DNA from: Zingiber officinale
Taxonomy: Eukaryota > Streptophyta > Magnoliopsida > Zingiberales > Zingiberaceae
Length of the DNA: 64,000 bases
Reading direction: 5' to 3'
Assembly: GCF_018446385.1 (NCBI RefSeq)
Contig: NC_055987.1
Span: forward strand, 32,561,202-32,625,201
Part shown: positions 22,245-33,900 of the stretch, piece after piece
Layout of the letters: every line of letters starts with the position of its first letter
How positions within the stretch are numbered: the first letter of the stretch is position 1
The notes under the pieces: model-generated
What the model was told of the DNA's origin: nothing
Databases searched by the model: none
Seen by the model: the letters and a program-made list of their open reading frames with translations, nothing else
Position numbers and translations under genes: made by a program

Positions 22245-25200
22245 ATGTCAAATACTCAACACTATCAAGGAGGCAAAAAATAAAATTCAGTCCGATGTCA
22301 AATTTGTCGCATCATTGGCCATACTGGAAATCTATGTCCTAAAAGATTTGATTACTTTCGGGTAAAATGTCAAATTTGTCACATCATTGGTCATCCTGGA
22401 AATCTATGCCCTCAAAGATTTGCCTCAAATTTCATTGGTGGTTCTACAGTCTCAAGACAATCGTTTATTTCACAAGCATATCCTAAAGCTCTCTCATCTG
22501 TGCCTACTTACGGTAAAACCCTAGAGTTTTCATCTACTGATTGGTATATTGACACTGGAGCAACTCATCATGTCACATCGGATTATAATATCCTTACAGA
22601 CATAATGTCATATTATGGCTCAGATACGGTTCAAGTAGGTGATGGCTCAGGTTTGCAAATTGCTAATCTTGGAAACACATATATTCATTTATCTTATCGA
22701 ACTTTTCACATGCGCAATATCTTTTATGTTCCATCTATCACTAAAAATTTACTTTCTACCTGCCAGTTTTGTCTTGATAACAATGTCATTTTTGAGTTTC
22801 ATCATAATCATTATCTTATAAAAGATAAAGGAACAAATGCTATTGTGTTTCATGAGAGAATCAAAAATGACCTCTACTATCTTCAAAGTTCTTCAATCAA
22901 AGCTTTTGTTGGTGAACGCACAAATAAACCAGCTTGGCATGCTCGACTTGATCATCCTTCTCTTCATATTGTCAAGTCAATCATCAATAGATATGATTTA
23001 CCTACTTCCATTACCTCCTCTCCATCTCATTCATGTAGGGCCTGCATGGAATCTAAAAGTCATAAGCTACCTTTCTATTCATCCGATTATGTTTCTAATT
23101 TCCCATTTGAATTAATTCATTCTGATGTTTGGGGCTCTGCACCTGTTTTATCTGACCAAAGTTTCCAATATTATGTTACTTTTATTGATCATTTTAGTAA
23201 ATATACTTGGCTCTATCCTATGAAAAGAAAATCTGATTTATTGGGTATATTCTGTAAATTTCAAAATCAAGTTGAACGATATTTTAATCGTAAAATACTT
23301 TCTTTTTCATTCTGATTGGGGAGGTGAATATCAAGCTCTCCATCATCATATTGTCTCTTGTGGAATTGTTCATTGAGTCTCTTGTCCTCACACTCCATAA
23401 CAAAATGGCTCTGTTGAGAGAAAACATAGACACATAGTCGAAACTGCCTTATCTCTTCTTCATCATGCATCAGTTCCATGTAAATTTTGGGATGAAGCTG
23501 TTACCACTACTGTATATCTCATAAATCGACTCCCTACTCCATTGCTCAATCATAAATGTCCTTTTGAAACACTTTATAATCAAACTCCTAATTACACTTT
23601 CCTTCGAATTTTTGGTTGCGCATGTTATCCATGGTTATGCCCCTACTCTAAACACAAACTTGACTCTCGTTCACTACAATGTGTTTTCCTTGGTTACAGC
23701 AATTTGCACCATGGTTATTGTTGCTTACATATACCAATAGGTCGAATTTATATTTCACGACATGTTACTTTTGATGAGACTTTATTCCCTTTTTCAGTAT
23801 CTTCTTTGATCTCTCCTCCAGATACAGGTGGCACCTTCTTAATACCACCTAATATTGTCAGAAATGATGGCATCCTAGGTCCTGCTCCGCTCTCTAATAA
23901 CTCCCCTATACCATCAGAATCACCTCAGGATGCTGCTCCAATCTTGGAAGCCTCGCCGGTCGAAGATAATATGCTCTTTAGTTCTGAATCCTCGGATAGT
24001 GCAAGTCCGTCATCTACATCACCATGTCAGCCTAATTCCTCATCACCATCAACAAGTAATTCAGATGATAATGCTCCTCGTCGTATGCTTCCCATTAGTG
24101 ACATTTATGAACGTTGCCCGCCAAATACGACTCGATATCATCTTCCACGGGCTCTAGTGGTTTCTTCGAAATCAATTGTACCTACTTATTTTACGCAAGC
24201 AAACAAGGATCCAAATTGGCGTAGTGCAATGGCTACAAAATTTGATGCACTTCTTCGTAATGGAACATGAAGTCTAGTTCCACGCACTTCCTCAATGAAT
24301 GTTGTGGGCTTTAAATGGGTATTCCGTCTTAAGTATCGAGCTGATGGCTCTCTTGAACGATACAAACCTCGACTTGTAGCCAAAGGTTTTAGTCAGCAAC
24401 CAGGTATTGACTTCAATGACACTTTTAGTCCAATCATCAAGATTACATCTGTCAGACTATTATTATCAATAACTGTTAGTTCCAATTGGCCTGTACGCCA
24501 ATTGAACATCTCAAATGCGTTTCTCCATGGTCATCTTGAGGAAATTGTATTTATGGAGCAACCACCTGGGTTCATTCATCCACAATTTCCATCTCATGTT
24601 TGCTAACTTAAGAAATCCTTATATGGTCTTCGACAAGCTCCTCGTGCATGGTTTCATCGACTATCCAATTGGTTACAATCTCAAGGATTTTCTGGATCAA
24701 AGACTGACTCGTCTCTATTTCACAAATATAATGATAGGTCTATGATATTTTTTCTTATTTATGTGGATGACATCCTGATAATCGGTAATGATTACAAGGG
24801 CATCATAACTTTATTAAGTCTTCCCAATCAAGAATTTCCTACCCGAGATTTGGGCATTGCTCGTTTTTTTCTTGGTATTGAGCTTATTCCACATAAGGAT
24901 GACTATCTTCTCTCTCAGAGCAAATACATTACTGGACTTCTTCAAAGAGCCAAAATGGATAGAGCACGCCCGGTCTCTACACCAATTGCTATAAACAACT
25001 CTCCATCTTCATCCTCTCCTGCTCTGTCTGATCCACAGATTTATCGAAGTATTGTTGGAGTCTTACAATATGTCACTATCACACGCCCTGATATTACTTT
25101 TGCAGTAAATCGTGCTTGTCAATTCATGCATGCTCCAACTGAACAAAATTGGGATAATGTAAAAAGAATAATTCGCTATCTCAAAGGTACTATTCTACAT

Positions 25201-25718
25201 GGTCTTCTTTTATATTGTCAATCGTCTCGAGATTTACATGCCTATAGTGATGCGGATTGGGCAAGGTCTCCTGAAGATAGACGCTCTACTAGTGGATATG
25301 CAATATTTCTTGGACGAAATCTTATCTCATGAAATTCGAAGAAGCAACCTACGGTATCTCGTTCAAGTACTGAGGCAGAATATAAAGTTATAGCAAATAC
25401 AACGTCTGAAATTATTTGACTTCAATCACTTCTCTCTGAACTTCATCTTGCATCTAATATTGCACCAAAAATTTGGTGTGATAATATTGGAGCAACATAT
25501 CTCACAGCAAATCCAATCTTTCATGCTCGTACAAAACATGTGGAGATTGATTTTCATTTTGTTAGTGAACGTGTGGCAACTCAACAATTATCCGTCTCTT
25601 ATATTTCTGCTGAGGATCAAATTGCTGATATCTTTACTAAGCCATTATCCAGACAATGTTTCAACAAGTTAGCAAGCAAACTCAACGTCCAAGATCTCCC
25701 GTTAAGTTTGTCGGGGGG
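22245..25718 (+). pseudogene. gag(partial)-pol of resident copia element, unit A
   Basis: Two tandem CCHC knuckles (CQICRIIGHTGNLC and CQICHIIGHPGNLC) come first. Protease is WYIDTGATHHVTSD. Integrase has HARLDHPSLH and HSDVWG, and later CPFETLYNQTPNYTFLRIFG. Reverse transcriptase has [17 protein letters not shown] and YVDDILIIGND, and RNase H has YSDADWA and STEAEYK. Lesions: a stop just after the start (TAA near 22281, unit A only), a frame change near 23280-23400 in integrase, and stops at about 24268, 24604, 25330 and 25418. Three of the stops are TGA where Trp is expected. The last four are shared with unit B. Confidence 0.9.
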
Positions 25719-26200
25719 TAAAAGAGATAAAAGAGAATTACCAGAATTGACCGGATCAAATCATCAAATCAAATCAAATTAGTTTTAGAATTATTCTAAT
25801 AATTATGTTATAATTATTAAAATAATTCTCAAAATAATTTTTAGAATTATTCTGTTATTTATTAATTGATTAATTGACCGAGTACTTGTTTAAAAAAAAG
25901 GTAGATCCGCTACCTTAGCGGCCCCCCTAGTGCCGGCCCCACGGATATGGAGGGAGGTTCATGCAGGTACACAGGCCATAGGTGCATGGCGGGGTAAACC
26001 CCAGGTTGTCAGTTCCTGAGAATAGACCCCTGGCTATTACGCCAGAGATATCATGCGCCCACCGTCTGCGCTACGCCCTGAGGGCCCGAGTACTTGTTTA
26101 AACCCTATATATTGTATTATCTTGAGGACAAGTATCAACAAAAATAATAAAATTAATTATTACTCTCCTATTTTATTTTCTTTCTATTCTTCTTTTAACA
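25719..26200 (+). repeat. 3' LTR of resident copia element, unit A, split by a SINE
   Basis: 482 bp, of which about 208 bp are the SINE and its target duplication. The remaining LTR matches the 5' LTR well. Confidence 0.87.
25895..26085 (-). mobile_element. tRNA-derived SINE inside the 3' LTR
   Basis: About 190 bp on the minus strand. A box A-like TAGCGCAGACGG and a box B-like GGTCTATTCTC suit a Pol III promoter. The far end is an AT tail (T run on the minus strand). It is flanked by the 17 bp duplication CCGAGTACTTGTTTAAA (25878-25894 and 26086-26102), which is part of the LTR and appears once in the 5' LTR. No coding capacity; it would need a LINE for movement. The layout resembles the Au-SINE type, which I did not verify. 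Confidence 0.8.
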
Positions 26201-26822
26201 TTTTATACACTGGCCACTTTGATAGACCTGCGATGAGATCGGTTGTACTTAAAAGTTAAAAATACAACTTGTTTGCCTCCAAAAAAAATTCAACAAACTC
26301 CCTAAATCAATCTAAATAACTTGGTTGAAATTTTAAAGTAACAGAATTTTCTCAATTAAACCCTGTTTCACCTTGTCACTGGAATACTTAGTTATTTGTT
26401 GTTCCACTAATGAATTTGGGAGAAATTACAAATAGGGAATTGTGATCAAGAATTTAATATATCATATGATCCATTGTGATCCAGTGAAATTGAGGGTAAG
26501 CTTGTTAGATGTAGTGAATGTAAGGCATTTGAATAGGTGGGAATATCTCTTAGTCTTTGCAGCCTTAAGCTCTTCATAAACTTTTAATCTTTAGCTGATT
26601 TGTTTGAGAGCATAATTTTTTGAGTGGTTTTAGGTGTCATTAGGCAATTGGAAATATCAATTACAAGGAAGTTAAATTGATCTGACTGCTGAATAGTTTC
26701 TTTCCAGTGGGGTCTTAGATATAAACAAGCTTCTCTGTAGTGAATCATAACTGGTTTTGCATTTATTATTGGCATCGGTAGACCTTCTCCTGAGCTGATC
26801 TCATGTTCTTTAATCATCGCAG

Positions 26823-26942
26823 CTATCAGTTCGTAACTGTTTTATAAGGGGATCAGTGGTACGATATGTCGAACTCCCCCCTGATGGTGTGGACGGCGAC
26901 ATCCTCCATGATGCAACAAGGAGAGAAGCACGTGGAAGCTGA
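26823..26942 (+). pseudogene. LSM2: Orphan last exon of LSm2 (U6 snRNA-associated Sm-like protein), unit A
   Basis: An AG acceptor (ATCATCGCAG) precedes an open exon of 39 codons plus TGA. It contains LSVRNCFIRGSVVRYVELPP and, after a short gap, LHDATRREARG, which is the conserved end of eukaryotic LSm2 (Sm2 motif and C-terminus). The family exon border after ...YPHM fits exactly. LSm2 is part of the LSm2-8 ring on U6 snRNA and the LSm1-7 decapping ring. The first ~55 residues are not found anywhere in the unit, so this is either a gene fragment or the end of a gene whose upstream exons lie elsewhere. Unit A reads VDGD where unit B has VDVD. Confidence 0.75.
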
Positions 26943-27571
26943 TTCTGTAGCTAGGAATTTCAAATAGCACTTTCGTTGCTGGCCTTGGATTTTTTTTTTG
27001 TCGACTCTTGCCACTTATGCAAATACAAATTAGTATCTCATGTTTGCACCACATTCTACTGTGAAATAGTCTGAAACTGCTCTCGGTTTCAGGATTCAAC
27101 GTTTTCATTATTCAGCCAGTTTTTTGTCTACTGGAATAAGACCAGAAGGTGTTGATTTTTCTTGCGATCACTGCAGAATGATTTTGAGGGGTACACAATA
27201 TTTAGAACATAGAAATTCTGTCTAAATTTTGCCAACCGTTAGGGGACTTGTTGGATGAACAGGCATTTCGCTAAATTAACAAAAGGGGCGATCTCGAAAA
27301 AAAAAAAAATATTGTATTATAAAATTATTATACGTAAAATATGATTATAATGAAAATTATTTTATCTAGATTGAAATTATAAAATATGAAATGTTATTAT
27401 ATTAAAATATTCTTTTGATTAAAATTATTTTCAACTCTATTAATATTATAAAAGAAGTATTATTTTATTACATTAAAATTATTTAAATTTAATTAAAATC
27501 ATTTTAATCAATCAAAATCATTCTAAATTTAAATAATTTAAATTAAATTGTAAAAAATATTTTAATATAAT
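26943..27571. other. Non-coding, AT-rich end of unit A
   Basis: Presumed LSm2 3' flank, an A run near 27297-27309, then ~270 bp of very AT-rich sequence leading into unit B. Nothing coding seen. Confidence 0.65.
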
Positions 27572-27824
27572 AATGTTATATATATATATTTGTTTTATTA
27601 AAATATTATTGTAACAAAAGTGACACTCATATTTGAAATTCTTTCTTTTATTTTTTTATAAAAGAAACACTTTATTTTTAGTAAATTAATCATATTTTAT
27701 TCTTTTCAAAATTATTTAATCTTGGTAAATTAGTCCCAAAATCAAAGTTTTCAATTTAAAGAGCTGGAAAATGAATTATTTGATTTTCTCAGTCGAGATA
27801 AACTCATAAACCCGCGAACTGGCC

Positions 27825-27831
27825 TATAAAA
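27825..27831 (+). promoter_or_regulatory. TATA box of Agenet gene, unit B
   Basis: TATAAAA 77 bp before the ATG at 27902, same spacing as unit A. Confidence 0.6.
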
Positions 27832-27901
27832 TAACAAACAAACAAACAAAAATCGCTAATTAAACAAACAACCGACGAAGGAAGAAACGATCGAGCGCGC
27901 G

Positions 27902-30900
27902 ATGGCGGCGGCGAACATGAAGATGAAGATGCAGCTGAGGAAAGGGAGCGAGGTTGAGGTCCAGCGGTGGGACGGCGACTCCTACTCCTGGCTCTCCGCC
28001 GACGTCGTCTCCGGCAACGGCCGCACCTACCTCGTCCGCATCCACGGGGCAACTACGTCCCAGGCCGCGGTACTCGAGCGAGTCGCCCGAAAGTTTATTA
28101 GGCCGACGCCGGTCCCGGTTGGCCTCCGCGCCCTCTACTCCTGGAGCACCGGCGACGAGGTGGAGGCGTTCGTGGACCACGCCTGGTGCCCGGCGGTGGT
28201 TACCGCCGTCGGCTACGGGAAGGTCGTTGTCTACCTTCACGGGAAGATGAAGAAAATCAGAGTCCGCACGTGCGAGCTTCGGCTGAGGAGGCAGTGGGAC
28301 GGCAATCAGTGGACGCTTCTCGATAAGGTAAATCAATCACATATAGATTCTCAATCAATTAACGCTCTGTTTTTTTTTTCTGTGATCATTATTAATGATC
28401 CTGTCCGAACCAGAAGTCAACAGACGCTGGGCACGTGGCGCTCCAAGGCTCGCTGATGTAGATCTCCAACTAGTGTCGAGATGCTCCGGCTATCCTGCAC
28501 AGAAGTCGAGCCGGGAAGGGGATTCCCAGCGACGACCCTCCGACGCTCAAGTCAGGTAAATCACTCCCAAAGTCTCAGAGTACGTACCAGAATCCCCTGT
28601 CGATGAAACCTGAAGTTCTTTATATAGAGCTGTGAAAGGTTTGGGCACGCGTACCAAGGTGCATAAGTGTCCTCTGTCCTATCCTAGGTATGCGGCTGTC
28701 AGAAAGCTTACCTGTCCTTTCCTAGGTACGCGGCTGTCAGAAAGTTTACCTGACCCATATCGCTACAGTCAAAGCATGCCCTCGATGGGACAGCAGAATC
28801 CCCTGTCACAAGATTTGGAGCATGGCACACACGTGAAACCTACAGGTTGTCAAAGAAAGAAATCCTCTGGCCTTTTCCTTTGCTCCAACTTGTAGTCCGA
28901 GCGGACAGATACCTAAACATCCGACCGGACATCCGCAGTGGTTTACTTGTGCTTTGTGGAGACTAACAGGGGTGCTTTATGACTGCGGTCGGTCAAAAGG
29001 TCAGCTCGGTCCATGACCTTTTTAACTGAGCGTCGGAACCCCGATTTGACAGGGTGCCTCCCAACTACAAGTGCGAGCCGGCCGGGCCCTCCGGGTACTC
29101 GATTCCATCGGCCGGCCGGCAGTCCAATCGGACCGGCCGTCTACGGCCGTCCGTCCGATCGGACCACACTCTCCTCTGGGTGGGCGGCTGTTTCGGTGAC
29201 TTCCACTTGGCGTTGACTTTGCAAGAAAAGGGGGGGGCCCACTCTTACTACCGGATCACTTGCCTTCCCTTCAAGTCTAGTCGAAGGAGGAGCATAGTCC
29301 GACTGACTGGACTGTGAGTCTAGCCGAACGGCTCTTCCATGCTAATCTTCTCCGCCCGGTCAGCGGCAGAGATATCCTTGAATGAATCAATGATGGCTTT
29401 CGCCGGATCTCCTTGCGTTCTGCGCCAATCTTCGACATCAATGTCGATCATACCTTCATTAAATGCTCCGAATGATTGACTGCCACGTGGAGCAATGCCA
29501 TCAGAGTACGGAGGCGGTTGCATGATATTTTGATGTGACCGAAGCAATTCGAAATAAACGGCTAGATGTATGCATTGATTCCCGTGACCTGGATCCGACG
29601 GTGGAGGCCGCCCGGCCCTCACCCTATAAATTCTTCATTTCCTCCTCACCTTCACCCGCCTCCGTCACATCTCGCTTCTGCCCTTTGACGCTATCCGGCG
29701 CCTTTCTTCGATCCCTCTTCCCCCAGTAAGGTTTTAGATCTCTCCTTTTTCCTTTCCGATATCTAATTCGCACTTCTGCTCTAGTTTTTGAAACTCCATT
29801 TCCTCGTCTTTGAAACTTCCTTTTTGATTTCTTCTGTCCCGATCATGGCCAGTTCTTCTCATCCCGAAGAACAATCTTTAGGCCCATGGTATACTACCAT
29901 GCGATCTCGTTTCGAACAACGGGATTTTGATATTTTGGCTGACAATTTCGAAATCCCCGAGGATATCGAAGTTCGCCTAGCTGGTCCTGCCGCTCGGCCT
30001 CACAGACCACCGCGCGGCGGTTTCTGTGTCTTTCGCGACCAATTCATCGCCGGTCTGCGGTTCCCCGTACATCCTTTTATAGTAGACGTCTGTAACTATT
30101 TTAGCGTGCCGCTCGGCAGTTTAGTACCAAATACCTTTCGTCTGCTCTGCGGCGTTGTCGTTTTGTTTAAGATTCACAACATCCCCCTCCGACCGGAGGT
30201 CTTCTTTTATTTCTATTATCCTAAGCAAGCCGAGCCGGGCACCTTTATGTTCCAAGCTCGGCCCGGTCTGGTCTTCTTCAATAAACTACCCACTTCCAAT
30301 AAACATTGGAAGGACTATTATTTCTACCTCCGCATGCCCAGTCAGCCAAACTTTCCGACCCAGTGGCAAGTCAGTCTACCTCCCCCTCCCGAACTGAAGA
30401 AATTCAAGACCCGACCGGACTATCTTCACGCCGCAAATGTACTAGCCGGTCTACGGCTTGACATCAACAAGCTTCTTCACGAGGGAGTGATGTACATTTT
30501 TGGGCTGAGTCCTATACGGACCCCACTTCCGACCGGCTTCGGTAAGAACTTTGCTTTGGCACTTGCTTTAATTGCTAACTGATTTCTTTTTCTCTTCCTG
30601 CAGCTGACATCGTCATGGACTCGGTGATGGCCGGCGTTCTAAAGAGAAAGGCAGCGGCGCTAAAGAAACGCTGGGTATTCAGCCGGTCGGTTCTCACGAA
30701 GGAGAAAGCGGCACCCAGGCTGAGTCGGCCGCTCAGGCCTCTCAACAGCAGGTGGACAGCGGAGCTACCCCCTCCAGGGAACCAACGGCCCCCGAGGAAG
30801 GGTCCGTTCGGGAGGAGGATCAGCCACTGCAAAAGAGACGCCGAGTGGAGACCCCGCTACGCTCGGCTACCTCCGCGGTCCAACCCTCTGACCGGGCCGC

Positions 30901-33900
30901 CTCGACTGCGAAAGGGAAGGCGCCTGTGCCCGAGACCATTTCGTCCGACCGGACGCCTTCTGACTGGGACGAGCTGACTGCTCCGGTCGAGGCCACTCCG
31001 GTTGAAGCCACTCCGGTCGACACTCTCCCCCCCGCTCGCCGTTCAGTCCAACGTTCGACCATCCATTCGCGGTCTTCTGCGCCAGCTTCTGATCCCGGTC
31101 GGGCGATCCCTGGTCACGGCCGCACAATACGGGTTACTCTTCATCTCCCTACTGAAGAGTTGCTGCCAGAAGCTGACCGGACAACCGTGCCCGAGCACAC
31201 TATTACTTTGAAAGGGCCCCTCGCCGAGATGTGGGCCGACGCTCGGGCGCGCGTAGCACTGATCCCTCTCCAGAACTTAGCCAACAGCCACATGCAAGCG
31301 GCTACGGGGGTAAGTTCTTCGTTGTTTTTTGTTTTGTTTTGCCTAAAATATTTCCGCTCGGCTTCTAACAACTGCGCCTTCTCGTTTCAGAGGTGGGTGG
31401 AAGAGATAGCAGTTTCCAGCCGTCTGGCTATGGCGGACGAGGAGATAAGGCAACTGCGGGCGGCAGGTGGTCCGAGCGGCTCCCAAGGACCTTCCTACTC
31501 CGAGCTGCAAAAAGAGCTGGAGAAAGCTCAAACTCTGCTGGCTGCTGAGCAGAAGAAAACAGCTGACCAGGCCCACGCCCTAGCCGAGTCCGAGCGACAG
31601 GTCAAGTCGCTTGACACAAAGATAACTCTTGCCACCACTCGGAAGAACACAGCCATCTCCGATCTGGAGAAGAAAAATGTGGAGGCCCGGGGCCTGGAGT
31701 CGAAGATAAAAGAGCTGACGGAGCAGCTCGATCGGGAGAAGGCAGGCCGCTCGGCTGATGCGGAGAAGATCGAACGTCTGAATGAGGCCCTCACAAGCTC
31801 CCAGGCAACCTTCAAAGAATACCAGGATGTCGAGCCGAGCCGAGTCGCCGCTCTCCAACAAAGCCACATCCGATCGCCCGAGTTCTCGGAGAAAATTTGC
31901 GAGCGGATGTACTCGGCTTTCGACTTGGCAATTACGGCTACTATGACCTATCTGAAGTCGAAGGGCCTTCTTCCGGAGTCCACCAATATTCCGGGCGGCG
32001 ATCAGGTGGAGCTTCTGAGCAACATTCCGAGGGACCTCTACGACTACATCGAGTAATTCTTGTAATTTAGCCGCTCGGCTGATCATGAACCCTTTTGTAT
32101 TTAGGCCACTCGGCCTAAGGTTTTAATTTTAATGAAATGCTTTCCTTTAGTGTATTTTATCTTCTTGCACTGTCCCCTTGCTAACACTTGTGCTGTCCGC
32201 TCATCTCCTGTCACATCACACCTTTGGAGAATCGCTGGAGTATTTTCTCCAGCTCTTCCGTTCGGCCGCACATAATTCTGTGTTGCTACCAAGAATCGCT
32301 GGTTATGAGACGATCCGAACCTCTCGATGTTCAACCTCGGAGCTCGACGGTTGGCCTGCTCGGATTATTTATAGACGCCGACTCGTCTCTCGATCTTTAA
32401 CGACGGTGCTCGTCGGCGCGGATATTTATAGCCGGTCGGCGCGGCTCTTGATCTTTAACGACGATGCTCGTCGGTCTTCCGCTCGGAGGGTTTATAGACG
32501 CCGGCTCGTCTCTTGATCTTTAACGACGATGCTCGTCGGTCTTCCGCTCGGAGGGTTTATAGACGCCGGCTCGTCTCTTGATCTTTAACGACGGTGCTCG
32601 TCGGTCTTCCGCTCGGAGGGTTTATAGACGCCGGCTCGTCTCTTGATCTTTAACGACGGTGCTCGTCGGTCTTCCGCTCGGAGGGTTTATAGCCGGCTCG
32701 TCTCTTGATCTTTAACGACGGTGCTCGTCGGCCTTCGAGGGTTTATAACGCCGGCTCGTCTCTTGATCTTTAACGACGGTGCTCGTCGGTCTTCCGCTCG
32801 GAGGGTTTATAGACGCCGGCTCGTCTCTTGATCTTTAACGACGGTGCTCGTCGGTCTGCCTCTCGGAGGTATAGACGGCGGCTCGTCTCTTGATCTTTAA
32901 CGAGCTCGTCGTTCTTCCGCTCGGAGGGTTTATAGACGGCGGCTCGTCTCTTGATCTTTAACGACGGTGCTCGTCGGTCTTCCGTTCGGAGGGTTTATAG
33001 ACGGCGGCTCGTCTCTTGATCTTTACGGCGGTGCTCGTCGGTCTTCCTCGGAGGGTTTATAGACGGCGGCTCGTCTCTTGATCTTTAACGGCGGTGCTCG
33101 TCGGTCTTCCGGAGGGTTTATAGGCGCCGGCTCGTCTCTTGATCTTTAACGACGGTGCGTCGGCCTTCCGCTCGGAGGGTTTATAGAGGCCGGCTCGTCT
33201 CTTGATCTTTAACGACGGTGCTCGTCGGTCTTCCGCTCGGAGGGTTTATAGGCGCCGGCTCGCCTCTTGATCTTTAACGACGGTGCTCGTCGGCCTTCCG
33301 CTCGGAGGGTTTATAGACGGCCCCGTCGGGCCCTGGCGCGGGGCCGCACCGCTGGCGGCCTCGGGGATCGCCGTGGTGTGCTTCGTGGTGGCGCTGGCCC
33401 TGGCCTGGATGTCGGCCGGCACGCTCCTCTTGATCTTCGCCGGGGTGCTCCTCGGCGTGTTCCTCGACGGCCTGACCCGCGGGCTCGGCCGCGTCCTGCC
33501 CCTCCGGCGAGGATTGCGGCTGTCCATCGCCAGCCTCGCGGTCGCCGCCGCGGTGATCGGCTTCGGGAGCTACGGCGGCGGCTCTATGGTTTAACGTCTG
33601 GGCTAGACGGCCGTCAAGGCTAATTTTAACACTTCCGTTCGGCGCAGCTCTTTGCCTTTCCCCCAGCTTGGATAATGCCCTCCTGGCCGCACGGCTCAGG
33701 ATCTACTTCATCGAGTATTTTGGCTCGGATAATATACCTCCGTCCGAAGGGCACGGGGCCTTCGATCTTCGAGCGTTTGGCTCACCCATTTACCTCCGGC
33801 CGAACGGCACGGGTTATTTGCTTACAAGTCTAAACCACATAAACCTCCCGGCCGATCGGCTCGGGGGCCTTCGTGCTACGATGATAATGCCTTATATTCG

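Larger units (their letters stand above)
21654..26200 (+). mobile_element. Resident Ty1/copia element, unit A copy
   Basis: LTRs at 21654-21927 and 25719-26200 with target duplication TTTTA (21649-21653 and 26201-26205). The termini read TA...CA rather than TG...CA. Primer site TGGTATCAGAGC is at 21928, and GGGGGG lies before the 3' LTR. The same insertion with the same target site is in unit B, and its 5' part is in unit C, so it predates the duplication. The internal region starts almost directly with zinc knuckles, so most of gag is missing. Ale/Retrofit-like by motif style, which is an inference. Confidence 0.9.
1..27571 (+). repeat. Tandem segmental duplication, unit A
   Basis: First of three head-to-tail copies of the same segment. 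The sequence at position 1 recurs at 27572 and 51108, and the AT-rich tail before 27572 matches the one before 51108. Removing the two unit-specific retrotransposons and one target duplication each leaves about 12.1 kb. Order within the unit: Agenet gene, non-coding DNA, small ORF, foldback element, plus-strand copia element, LSm2 last exon. The real duplication edges are not visible, because the window opens inside the repeat. Confidence 0.93.

Noticed and set aside
28632..28895. 87-codon ORF in the LTR of Tat element B (again at 39331-39594)
   Set aside because: It is the same LTR sequence twice and lies on the strand opposite to the element's transcript.
33283..33594. Treating the bacterial-like frame as a working plant gene
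   Set aside because: The frame starts inside the plant repeat and ends by chance after it. No promoter, and it covers only a fragment of a transporter.
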